Below are positions 9,869 to 18,861 of a stretch of 40,783 nucleotides of DNA, in pieces. Every line of letters begins with the position of its first letter. Within the stretch, counting starts at the first letter, position 1. The stretch is from positions 1 through 40,783 of the forward strand of contig JAHDDT010000004.1 in NCBI GenBank assembly GCA_020629195.1. Direction: 5' to 3'. Source of the stretch: Hellea sp. (GTDB lineage: Bacteria > Pseudomonadota > Alphaproteobacteria > Caulobacterales > Maricaulaceae). The notes below the pieces were generated by a model. That model was not told the origin of the DNA. It did no database searches and saw nothing but the letters and a program-made list of their open reading frames with translations. The translations under genes were made by a program, and so were the position numbers.

Positions 9869-11485
9869 ATGATTATGTTAAGAACAAAAAAGGAAACTCT
9901 TTTAACGGCGGGGTTAGTAATTCTAACCTTGGCCGCATGTGGGACAGAAAAAGTCTTAAATGATGCAGTTCATGATTCTGAAGTTAAACGAGCTACAACA
10001 GATAAATTAGCAGAAACCGTTTTCGCGCCAACTTTACCTAATGCAGGAACGTCTTCCGAAAAATTAGTGCGCCAAGCCTTGGACCGTATTAATGCGATTG
10101 ATCGCAACGGTCCTAAATTGCAATCGGTTCTCTCTCTGAACCCTGAGGCCTTAAATATTGCAAAGGCTCTGGATGATGAGCGTGCAGAAGGTAATCTTCG
10201 CGGGCCGCTTCACGGCATTCCTGTGCTGCTCAAAGATAATATTGAGACCAAAGATGACTTGCCAACGACGGCAGGTAGTTGGGCGTTGATTGATAATAAG
10301 AACGGACGCGATGCACCTCTGGCCGCTAAATTACGTGAAAATGGCGCGGTTATATTAGGTAAAGCCAACTTATCTCAATGGGCAAATTTTCGATCTGAGG
10401 ACTCGGTAAGCGGTTGGTCTGCTGTGCGTGGGCAAGTGCGTAATCCGCATAGTCTTAATCGTTCTCCTTGCGGGTCAAGCTCAGGCAGCGGCGCAGCTGT
10501 GGCGGCAGGAATTGTGGCGGCAGCTATCGGCACGGAAACAAATGGCTCAATCATTTGCCCAGCTTCAATGAACGGCATTGTCGGGTTTAAGCCGACGGTT
10601 GGCGTTATTTCACAAGAGCTCATTGTTCCGATTTCTTCTACACAAGATACAGCGGGGCCTATGACTTTGACAGTGACTGGCGCAGCCATGATGATGGACG
10701 CTCTTACAGAAAACGATGGTAGTTATATGTCGGCACTAACGGCTTTAGAGCCAGCTGAGACACGCATTGGTATTTTAAATTTTGCCATAGGGTCTAATGC
10801 GGGTGTTCAAGCCAATTTTAAAACAGCCCGCGATGTTCTGGAAGCAAAAGGCTTTACATTAGTTGAAATAGACGCGTGGGAGCCGGGTGAGGGGTTTGGA
10901 AAAGCGTCCTATGATGTTCTGAAATATGAATTTAAAGCGACGCTTAATGAATATCTTGCCTCAACCACGGACGCTGTGAAAGCACGCAGCCTTGCTGATC
11001 TTATAGAGTTTAATAAAAATGACCCTCGTGAAATGGCTGTTTTCACACAATCAATTTTTGAGGACTCCGAAGCTTTGGGTGATTTGGATAGTGAAGAGTA
11101 TAAGACGGGACTGGCTATGGTATTGAAAGCCACGCGTCAGGACGGCATTGATAAAATGATGTCAGAGAACAATGTTGATTTTCTTATGGCTCCGAGTACA
11201 GCCCCGACCTTCCTCATCGATCATATGTATGGTGACAGTTACCCTGGGGGGACGGGCGCGGGATGGGTGGCAGCCATCGCAGGTTATCCGCATATTACCG
11301 TTCCGATGGGGACATATAAGGGCCTTCCAACTGGAGTTTCTTTTATGAGTACAGCTGGTACGGATAAGCAAGTCGTCGCTATGGGCTATGCCTATGAGCA
11401 AGCTAGCGGAGAATTGCGCGTGAAACCTAATTTCCGTAGCTCATTAGAACAGTCTGAAGATGGAAAAATGTTCGGAGCCGATTAG
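9869..11485 (+). CDS. Amidase-signature family protein with lipoprotein signal
   Basis: LTLAACG lipobox; GPLHGIPVLLKDNIET (catalytic Lys), RSPCGSSSGSGAAVAAG Ser-rich signature, GTETNGSIICPAS. Confidence 0.9.
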   Translation: MIMLRTKKETLLTAGLVILTLAACGTEKVLNDAVHDSEVKRATTDKLAETVFAPTLPNAGTSSEKLVRQALDRINAIDRNGPKLQSVLSLNPEALNIAKALDDERAEGNLRGPLHGIPVLLKDNIETKDDLPTTAGSWALIDNKNGRDAPLAAKLRENGAVILGKANLSQWANFRSEDSVSGWSAVRGQVRNPHSLNRSPCGSSSGSGAAVAAGIVAAAIGTETNGSIICPASMNGIVGFKPTVGVISQELIVPISSTQDTAGPMTLTVTGAAMMMDALTENDGSYMSALTALEPAETRIGILNFAIGSNAGVQANFKTARDVLEAKGFTLVEIDAWEPGEGFGKASYDVLKYEFKATLNEYLASTTDAVKARSLADLIEFNKNDPREMAVFTQSIFEDSEALGDLDSEEYKTGLAMVLKATRQDGIDKMMSENNVDFLMAPSTAPTFLIDHMYGDSYPGGTGAGWVAAIAGYPHITVPMGTYKGLPTGVSFMSTAGTDKQVVAMGYAYEQASGELRVKPNFRSSLEQSEDGKMFGAD

Positions 11486-11564
11486 CGCATCTTAAGTAAG
11501 ATTCACTTTGCAGAAGCTGTAACTCATATATAGCTTAATTTGTTAGAGGGCTTAAGGACAAAAA

Positions 11565-12431
11565 ATGGCGGCAGTCGCAATAGATAAAAGATTAAATTGG
11601 GTGTTGCGCAGTGTAGCAGCTTTACTTTGCCTTGCGCTCATATTTCTTTTTGTCAAAACTGTCATTGCTTTTACAAATCCTGAAAGCGTTTGGAAACAGC
11701 CCGCCATGGTGCCAATCAAAACTCAAGCGACAAGCGTTGGCGCAGGCCAGACCTTTAGTTTCACGACAGACCCTTTTAACCGAAAGGCTCAAATTGAGTC
11801 CGAAATCATTACCGAAACGGGGGAAGATGCCCCCGAGACGACATTGAACTTGACGCTTACAGGTCGCACAGCCGGATCTAATGGAACGGCTATTTTACGA
11901 ACACCAGACAATAAAGAGGGAAATTACCGTTTGGGTGATGAAATCGTTTCTGGCGTAACACTCCAAGCCGTGAATAAAGACTTCATTGTTTTGGATGTGG
12001 ACGGAGAAATTCAGCGTCTTACCTTTGAGAAAGGCGAAGAGACAGGACTTTTAGTAACGACCGTAGAGCAAGAAAAAAGTAATTCACAAATTATGATAAC
12101 GCGCTCGGATAATTCGCTCATGACAACTGGGGCTAAGTCTGTTGTGACATCGGGGAATGTTACCAGCTTGTTCCAAAATGTTTCTTTGCGCCGGGTCATG
12201 AAAAACGGACGGCTCTTAGGATATTCCGTTAAAGCTAATCGCCCTGGCGTTGATTTGTCGCCCTACGGCTTTTCCAAAGGTGATGTGGTGACAGCAATCG
12301 GCGGAACAGATATTACGCGCGGCCGTCCTGACTTTCTCGCGCTGTTTGAGGAAGCGGCTCAAGGGGGAAGCACAGAGGTGACTGTTCTTAGGAATGGTCA
12401 AACCAAAACAATCAAGCTAGGAACACCTTGA
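11565..12431 (+). CDS. gspC: Type II secretion system protein GspC (PDZ-like C-terminus)
   Basis: Single N-terminal TM, C-terminal PDZ-like ...SPYGFSKGDVVTAIGGTDIT; overlaps gspD start. Confidence 0.75.
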   Translation: MAAVAIDKRLNWVLRSVAALLCLALIFLFVKTVIAFTNPESVWKQPAMVPIKTQATSVGAGQTFSFTTDPFNRKAQIESEIITETGEDAPETTLNLTLTGRTAGSNGTAILRTPDNKEGNYRLGDEIVSGVTLQAVNKDFIVLDVDGEIQRLTFEKGEETGLLVTTVEQEKSNSQIMITRSDNSLMTTGAKSVVTSGNVTSLFQNVSLRRVMKNGRLLGYSVKANRPGVDLSPYGFSKGDVVTAIGGTDITRGRPDFLALFEEAAQGGSTEVTVLRNGQTKTIKLGTP

Positions 12432-14344
12432 TGAATATCAAGCACTCATGTTTTACTGCCAGATTTATATTGGCTGCCGCGATGGGGGGTCTTTCGGCTC
12501 CGTCTTATGCGGCGGGTGATCACCTTATTACCATGCAACAAGCGGATATTCGCGCCTTTATCAATGATGTGTCTATGGTGACTGGAAAAACTTTCATTGT
12601 TGACCCGCGTGTCCAGGGAAAAGTCACAATCTCTTCTGAGCAATCTTTGTCCAAAGGCGAAGTCTTTGAGGTTTTCAAAGATGTTATGCGCGTCCATGGT
12701 TACACCTTGGTGCGTACAGCTACAGGCGAGTATCGTATAACGCTCATACAGGGGGCGGCTCAAGACGCCCCGTTTACAGACGGCAATGGCTTTAACGGAC
12801 GTTTTGCAACGACTGTTATCAAGCTTAACAATACTGACTCAGCTGAGGCGGCGCGGCTAATAAAGCCCGTGATGCACAGCCAAGGTCAATTAACGGCCAA
12901 TCCTGGTGGTAATGTTTTAGTTATTACAGATTTCCCTGAAAACTTGCGTAAAGCCCGCGAGATCGTAAAGGCGATGGATGTTAGCGACTCTGTGATTGAG
13001 ACGATACGTTTGGCTAACATTTCTGCGATTGATGCCGAAGAGGCGCTCAAAGCTTTAGGCGGACCAAAGCCTGCTTATCGCGTTGTCGCTATTCCTGGTT
13101 CAAATAGTATTATCCTTGAGGGAACCTATGCGGCTGTAAATAAAATGCGACCTATTTTGAATTCTATGGACGTAGGAGGCTCTTCCCCGCGCGGCGCAGT
13201 CAGTGTTGTTCCGCTGCGTTTTGCGGATGGCGAGTCTATCATTGAGCTTTTGAATACTTTGTTGCCTGCCTATGAACGTGAAGGTCAAGCTGTGCCGACA
13301 GTGGCTTATGAGCCTGGCAGCAACACGCTTGTCATCAGCGCATCTGGTGAAACACAGCTTGCACTTGAGCAAATCATTCGCCGTTTAGATGTTCGCCGTC
13401 CTCAGGTCTTGGTCGAAGCCATTATTGTAGAAATCTCAGATACAACAGCCAAAGAGTTGGGTGTGGAATTTGCTATTGCAGGTTTGAATGGGAAAAATGT
13501 TCCGCTGCTCTCCTCAAATTTTTCACGAGCTGCCCCGAATATTCTAGGTGTTGCCGCCATCGCAGCTGGCGCTCAAGATGGTTTCACAGTTGAAGAACAA
13601 GCGAATCTAGTGAGCTCGCTTGTCGGTCTTGACGGCGGCATTGGCGGAATTAGTGGCGTCAGTAATGACACCCTTTATTCTGTTGTCGTTAATGCGCTTG
13701 AAACAGATGAAGACTCAAATATTCTTTCAACGCCATTTGTGACAACGCTTGATAATGTCCCTGCAACATTTCTTGTGGGCCAAGAAATCCCAATTACGAC
13801 AGGCGAAAGCTTGGGTCTTGGTACAACAAATGTGAATCCGTTCAGAACATTTGAACGCAAAGAAGTTGGTATTAAGCTAGAAGTCCTACCGCAAATTTCT
13901 GAGGGCGACGTGATCCGTTTAGAAATTAAGCAAGAGGTTTCATCAATTGCGGGGGCCATCACATCTTTATCCTCTGATTTTGTGACTAATAAGCGCGAAA
14001 TTGAAACAACTGTCTTGGCTAATGATGGCGAAATCATCGTACTTGGAGGTTTGCTTCAAGATGACGAGCAAATTGATCTCGCAAAGGTTCCTATTTTAGG
14101 TGATATCCCAGTGATTGGTCGTGCCTTTCAATCCAAGGGTAAGTCTCGCAAGAAAACAAATTTAATGGTTTTTTTGCGTCCAAAGATTATTCGTACTGCC
14201 TCGGATGCCCGTCCGCTGACTCAAGATCTGCTCAACAGGGCCCGCTTTGAGGACATGCAGCAATCCGGGCGTCCAAGTTCTAAGATCGACGATTATGTTC
14301 CAAATCTTAATGCGCCTGTAAGCCGGACATATAACGGGCAATAG
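12431..14344 (+). CDS. gspD: Type II secretion system secretin GspD
   Basis: N-domains (ADIRAFINDVSMVTGKTFIVDPRVQGKVTI), secretin core VLVEAIIVEISDT...LSTPFVTTLDNVPATFLVGQEIPI...VLGGLLQDDEQIDLAKVPILGDIPVIGRAFQ. Confidence 0.95.
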   Translation: MNIKHSCFTARFILAAAMGGLSAPSYAAGDHLITMQQADIRAFINDVSMVTGKTFIVDPRVQGKVTISSEQSLSKGEVFEVFKDVMRVHGYTLVRTATGEYRITLIQGAAQDAPFTDGNGFNGRFATTVIKLNNTDSAEAARLIKPVMHSQGQLTANPGGNVLVITDFPENLRKAREIVKAMDVSDSVIETIRLANISAIDAEEALKALGGPKPAYRVVAIPGSNSIILEGTYAAVNKMRPILNSMDVGGSSPRGAVSVVPLRFADGESIIELLNTLLPAYEREGQAVPTVAYEPGSNTLVISASGETQLALEQIIRRLDVRRPQVLVEAIIVEISDTTAKELGVEFAIAGLNGKNVPLLSSNFSRAAPNILGVAAIAAGAQDGFTVEEQANLVSSLVGLDGGIGGISGVSNDTLYSVVVNALETDEDSNILSTPFVTTLDNVPATFLVGQEIPITTGESLGLGTTNVNPFRTFERKEVGIKLEVLPQISEGDVIRLEIKQEVSSIAGAITSLSSDFVTNKREIETTVLANDGEIIVLGGLLQDDEQIDLAKVPILGDIPVIGRAFQSKGKSRKKTNLMVFLRPKIIRTASDARPLTQDLLNRARFEDMQQSGRPSSKIDDYVPNLNAPVSRTYNGQ

Positions 14345-14348
14345 TCTC

Positions 14349-15056
14349 ATGCGGAAACGCTTTATAGCTTTGGGGATTATCAGCGCCGTCGCGGCGACCC
14401 TCATAAATTTGCCGCTAAAATGGGTGGCTCCACATTTTATGCCTGACGGCTTGGGACAGACAGTAGATTATACAGGTACGATCTGGAATGGTCAGGTCAG
14501 AGGCCTTGATTATGTGGGTTCAGCGAATTTTGAAATCAGCATTAAAGAATTGTTTTCAGCTGGCCTACCTCTCAAGTTTAAGAGCGAATCTCCCGTGATG
14601 ATGGTCTCGGGACATGCTTCTCAAAATCAATTGAAGGACATACGATTTACTGGGACATTAGCAAAACTTCCTACACGTGATGGCCGCCTAAAAGAGCTTG
14701 CGGGGCAAGTGAATATTTTGCTTGCTGAAATGCAAATAGCTGAGGGTCACTGCACATCCGCACAAGGACAGATCACAACAGATTTCTTGATGCTGAATCG
14801 GGCGCGATGGCAATGGCAGGGCCCTGAACTTACCGGGCCTGTAAGGTGTGAGAACGGCGAGCTAGTCGTCACTCTAACGGGCAAAGACAATAACCAAGAT
14901 ATTCGCGCAGATTTACGGCTGTTCAAGGATGGGCGATATGCCGCGAATTTCACGGTTCAAACCTCACAGCCCGAAGCAGGAGTGGTTTTGCCCTTATACG
15001 GTTTCGAATTAGTGGGCCGTGATTATAAGCTGACAGAGCAAGGACAATGGCGTTAA
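14349..15056 (+). CDS. gspN: Type II secretion system protein GspN
   Basis: Position directly after gspD; YTGTIWNGQVRGLDY and WQGPELTGPVRCENGELVVTLTG typical of GspN. Confidence 0.7.
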   Translation: MRKRFIALGIISAVAATLINLPLKWVAPHFMPDGLGQTVDYTGTIWNGQVRGLDYVGSANFEISIKELFSAGLPLKFKSESPVMMVSGHASQNQLKDIRFTGTLAKLPTRDGRLKELAGQVNILLAEMQIAEGHCTSAQGQITTDFLMLNRARWQWQGPELTGPVRCENGELVVTLTGKDNNQDIRADLRLFKDGRYAANFTVQTSQPEAGVVLPLYGFELVGRDYKLTEQGQWR

Positions 15057-15059
15057 ACT

Positions 15060-15491
15060 GTGTGCATGCGTCTATACTTTCTAAGCCTAGTTTTATTTTT
15101 GTCAGCTTGCGAGACGCTGTCTCCCAATATTGAAAAACCCAACGAAAATATAATGGCTGGAAAAACTCTAGCTCCGGGTGAATGCGGACTTTATGTTTGG
15201 ACGGCGGATGCGGCCAAAACTTTTACGCTTTTCGCGTCTCCGTCTGAAATCAGCTATTTTGAAAAATCTGTAGAAATCCTGCTGACCGAAACTAACAATG
15301 CTAATCCTCAATCCACCATTCGCAACTTTACAGATGAAACGGGTAAAATCTTTAACCTCACATTATTGTCGCCAGAGAATATAGAAGGCGGGATACGTTA
15401 TAAAGCGGGTCGGCTTACCAGTTTGTCTTCTGACGGGTGGGAAAAAGTTGTGCCTATTGTCGGATTTTATGCGTGTCAGCCATTGCTCTGA
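15060..15491 (+). CDS. Hypothetical small lipoprotein
   Basis: MRLYFLSLVLFLSACETLSP lipobox; 4 nt after gspN. Confidence 0.6.
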   Translation: MCMRLYFLSLVLFLSACETLSPNIEKPNENIMAGKTLAPGECGLYVWTADAAKTFTLFASPSEISYFEKSVEILLTETNNANPQSTIRNFTDETGKIFNLTLLSPENIEGGIRYKAGRLTSLSSDGWEKVVPIVGFYACQPLL

Positions 15492-15946
15492 ACGTAAATA
15501 TTTGCCGTCCAAACCATAAGAATAGCTAAGGCTAAAAAAGGGCCAAAGGGGATGCGGCTATTTTTGATGTAGTCTCTCATAGTGGGTAATAAGGTTACTG
15601 CGAGTCCCAAACCACTCGCAATAAGCACGATGAAAGGTAAACCCATCCATCCGCACCATGCGCCTCCTGCGGCCAAAAGTTTTGCATCGCCCCGCCCAAG
15701 TCCGTCTTTTCCGCGCAGCGTTTTGAACCCTTTTTCTATAATCACAAAAACAGAATATCCCAAAATGAGGCCTATCCCGCGAGCCATAAGATCACTTGAA
15801 AGGTAACCTTCGAGCAGTCCTAGGCCCATGAGAGGGAATGTGTAGATATTGGGCAGGCGGTAGCTTCTAATGTCTGTCCAAGATAAGAGCGTTAGCCCCA
15901 TCAAAAGAAGAGCGCCGAACAAAACTGTGATAGGGCTGATTAGCAT
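15476..15946 (-). CDS. A24-family prepilin peptidase (peptidase domain only)
   Basis: Catalytic Asp motifs LSWTDIRSYRLPN and GLGRGDAKLLAAGGAWCGW; several TM helices; 3' end overlaps the convergent lipoprotein ORF. Confidence 0.85.
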   Translation of the reverse strand: MLISPITVLFGALLLMGLTLLSWTDIRSYRLPNIYTFPLMGLGLLEGYLSSDLMARGIGLILGYSVFVIIEKGFKTLRGKDGLGRGDAKLLAAGGAWCGWMGLPFIVLIASGLGLAVTLLPTMRDYIKNSRIPFGPFLALAILMVWTANIYVQSNG

Positions 15947-16031
15947 AATTTTCTTTGCCCTTTCCGCTTTAACTTCTCAAGTCTTCCCCTCATAAAGCCT
16001 TAAAGCAAACATTACATCAAAGGAGACGGCG

Positions 16032-17396
16032 ATGGAAACCTCAACGACATCTGACCAGCGCGATCCTGATATTGATGAGAATAAAATTGCTAAAGCTCTG
16101 CTCGATGAAGAGACAGGCGCTTTAGATTTTCTTATCGGAGATATGCACCCCGCAGACTTCTCTGATCAGTTTGAAGAACTCACAACGGAACAGCGCGAAA
16201 ACCTAATCGACCGTGCTCCAGAACTGATTACGGGTGACGTCCTTACCGAGCTTGAGGATGATGTTGTTGAAGATATTCTTCCGCTTATCTCGTCTGATCA
16301 ATTAGCCGATGCCATTACAGATCTGGATAATGACGAGGCGACTCAGATTATCGAAGAGATGGAGGATACGCAGCGCGAGGAGGTTATGGAGGCCCTTGCA
16401 CCTGCTGATCGGGCGTCACTAAAAGCTGCTCTTGAATTTGATGATGAGACGATTGGCCGTCTCATGCAGCGCGAATTTGTAGCGGCTCCACCTTTTTGGA
16501 CGGTTGGCGATACCATTGATCATATGCGCTCTACATCTGCAGATTTACCTGAAGTATTTTATAATATTTATATTGTCGATACGGCTTTCAAACCTATCGG
16601 TTATATTCCCATATCCAATGTCATGCGCCAAATGCGCGATGTGCCTCTTGAAGATATAATGGATGGTAATCTGGTCACTATTGAGCAATCCATGGATCAA
16701 GAGGACGCCGCCTATTTATTCGAGAAGTATAATTTGATTTCCGCGCCCGTTATCGATGCCTCTGGGCGCCTAACAGGCATGATGACTGTTGATGATATTA
16801 TCGAAATTATCCAAGACGAGAACAAAGAAGACATGCTGGCTTTGGCGGGGGTTAAAGAATCTGGCCTTACGGATACAGCGCTTGATATTGTTCGTGCGCG
16901 CGCGCCATGGCTTTTCATTAATTTAATGACGGCTATTTTGGCGTCTATTGTTATTGCCCAATTTGATTACGCGATTGCGGAGATTGTAGCTCTGGCTGTG
17001 CTAATGCCGATAGTCGCCTCTATGGGGGGGAATGCGGGTACACAGGCTCTGACGGTGGCTGTGCGTGACTTGACAGAAAAAGATCTAAATCAACGTACCT
17101 CATGGCGCTCCGTTCGCAGGGAAGGATATGCAGCGGCGCTGATAGGCGTAATCTTTGCCATAGCCTTGGCGTTGATCGCTTATATCTGGTTTCGAGATGC
17201 GCAATTGGCATTCGTCGCCTTTGTGGCCATGATCATAAACCACATTTTTGCTGGTCTTGCGGGTATATTGGTGCCGCTGGGCCTTAAGAGGTTTGGCGCT
17301 GACCCCGCTGTCGCCTCTTCCGTTTTTGTGACAACCGTGACGGATATAGTCGGGTTTTTTGCCTTTCTCGGATTTGCGGTTCTTATCTTGCTCTAA
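16032..17396 (+). CDS. mgtE: Magnesium transporter MgtE
   Basis: Acidic N-domain, CBS pair, TM domain with VLMPIVASMGGNAGTQALTVAVRDL. Confidence 0.93.
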   Translation: METSTTSDQRDPDIDENKIAKALLDEETGALDFLIGDMHPADFSDQFEELTTEQRENLIDRAPELITGDVLTELEDDVVEDILPLISSDQLADAITDLDNDEATQIIEEMEDTQREEVMEALAPADRASLKAALEFDDETIGRLMQREFVAAPPFWTVGDTIDHMRSTSADLPEVFYNIYIVDTAFKPIGYIPISNVMRQMRDVPLEDIMDGNLVTIEQSMDQEDAAYLFEKYNLISAPVIDASGRLTGMMTVDDIIEIIQDENKEDMLALAGVKESGLTDTALDIVRARAPWLFINLMTAILASIVIAQFDYAIAEIVALAVLMPIVASMGGNAGTQALTVAVRDLTEKDLNQRTSWRSVRREGYAAALIGVIFAIALALIAYIWFRDAQLAFVAFVAMIINHIFAGLAGILVPLGLKRFGADPAVASSVFVTTVTDIVGFFAFLGFAVLILL

Positions 17397-17421
17397 AGCC
17401 CATGAAGGCTAAGATGTACTC

Positions 17422-18732
17422 ATGAAAAAAATTGTTTTTATCTCTGCGCTTTTCCTTGTAGCAGCTTGTAGTCCAACTGAAGTGAAGGCGCCCGCTGAAA
17501 CTGTAGAGACTGAAGCGTATCAATATTCATTAAATCAAGCTGGGGAAGATTTTGTAAAATTGGCTTTGCGTATGGGCGAAGTCGATAGTGATTATGTGGA
17601 CGCTTATAGCGGACCTAAAGAATGGCGAGAGGCTATTAAGGGAACACAAGTCGACACGGATAATCTTGCCAAAGATATTGAGGGGCTTCGCAAAAAAATC
17701 GGGATGTTAGATGTTTCTTCGTCTGAAAATGTGCGCCGTAAAAATCTAATGAAGCTGCTCCGTGCCATGGCGGTGCGTTTGGATGTGGTAACAGGTAAGC
17801 CTGTCTCTTTTGATAAAGAAGTTTCAGATATTTATGACGTGAAGCCGCCGCGTTATAATTTGTCTGAATATGATGCTGTACTGGCCGAACTGGACGCTCT
17901 CGTGCCTGGTGAGGGAAGCGTCGCTGAGCAGGTGAATAATTTTCGTAATAAATTTGCAATTCCCAAAGATAAATTAAAGCCCGTATTTGACCGGGCTATT
18001 GCTGAATGTCGCGCTAGAACATCTGTTTATTTTGATCTTCCCGATCGCGAAAAATTTACTATGGAATTCGTGACGGATAAAAGCTGGTCAGGGTATAATT
18101 ATTACCAAGGTAATTATGAAAGCCTTATACAAATCAATACTGACTTTCCTATCACCATTGATCGTGCAGTTGATTTAGGGTGTCATGAGGGATATCCAGG
18201 TCATCATGTTTGGAACCTGTTTATTGAACGTGAACTTGTCGGGAAACGGGGGTGGATTGAGTATAGCGTGAATCCACTTTTTGGCCCCTTTGGTCCTCTT
18301 GCAGAAGGCTCTGGTAATTTTGGGATAGAACTTGCTTTTCCAGGGGACGAAAAAATGGCTTTTGAGAAACAGGTTTTATTCCCTATGGCAGGTCTTGATA
18401 CATCAGAAGCAGAGCTGTTTGAACGTGTTTTGGCTTTGGAAAGCAAGTTATCACATGCCACAAATGATATCGCGCGCCGCTACTTGGACGGAGAACTCAC
18501 CAAAGATGAGGCCGTGCCTCTTATCCAAAAATATTATCTGCAAAGCCGTGAAAAGTCTGAACAACGCTTGCGTTTTATTGAAAAGTATCGCGGCTATGTG
18601 ATCAATTATAATATCGGGCAAGATATCGTGCGCAGCTACGTGCAAGACATTGGTGATACGCCTGAGGCGCAATGGACAGCTTTTCGCGACATGCTTACAA
18701 TCCCACTTACTCCGGGCGATATGCAGGAGTAA
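17422..18732 (+). CDS. DUF885 family lipoprotein (putative metallopeptidase)
   Basis: LVAACS lipobox; DLGCHEGYPGHHVWNLFIE conserved HExxPGHH-type motif. Confidence 0.82.
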   Translation: MKKIVFISALFLVAACSPTEVKAPAETVETEAYQYSLNQAGEDFVKLALRMGEVDSDYVDAYSGPKEWREAIKGTQVDTDNLAKDIEGLRKKIGMLDVSSSENVRRKNLMKLLRAMAVRLDVVTGKPVSFDKEVSDIYDVKPPRYNLSEYDAVLAELDALVPGEGSVAEQVNNFRNKFAIPKDKLKPVFDRAIAECRARTSVYFDLPDREKFTMEFVTDKSWSGYNYYQGNYESLIQINTDFPITIDRAVDLGCHEGYPGHHVWNLFIERELVGKRGWIEYSVNPLFGPFGPLAEGSGNFGIELAFPGDEKMAFEKQVLFPMAGLDTSEAELFERVLALESKLSHATNDIARRYLDGELTKDEAVPLIQKYYLQSREKSEQRLRFIEKYRGYVINYNIGQDIVRSYVQDIGDTPEAQWTAFRDMLTIPLTPGDMQE

Positions 18733-18751
18733 TAGTCCAAAATTAAGACCC

Positions 18752-18775
18752 TACTAACCCTGCAATTGGTTAGTA
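18752..18775. promoter_or_regulatory. Dyad TACTAACC-N8-GGTTAGTA upstream of SpmX-like gene (possible enhancer site or weak terminator)
   Basis: Perfect 8-bp arms, centred about 80 bp upstream of the predicted sigma-54 start site; no T-tract. Confidence 0.4.
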
Positions 18776-18816
18776 AGGCTTATCCCCATCCGTAAAGATA
18801 TCGCGCTATTCCCTTC

Positions 18817-18832
18817 TGGCGCGAGTTTTGCA
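18817..18832 (+). promoter_or_regulatory. Candidate sigma-54 promoter (TGGCGCGAGTTTTGCA)
   Basis: GG(18818-18819)-N10-GC(18830-18831) with TGGC and TTGCA core, 30-45 nt upstream of candidate start codons. Confidence 0.6.
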
Positions 18833-18861
18833 CAAATCCATTCCGAAGAACTAACTTTGTA

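Noticed and set aside
12446-14404. Several minus ORFs antisense to gspD (12446..12763, 13100..13372, 13675..14037, 14162..14404)
   Set aside because: Fully antisense to a strongly supported secretin, with no recognisable motifs; chance open frames.
18801-18828. TCGCGC-N12-GCGCGA-GTTTT as a terminator for the DUF885 gene
   Set aside because: Short stem, long loop and weak T-tract; the right arm coincides with the better-supported sigma-54 promoter element.
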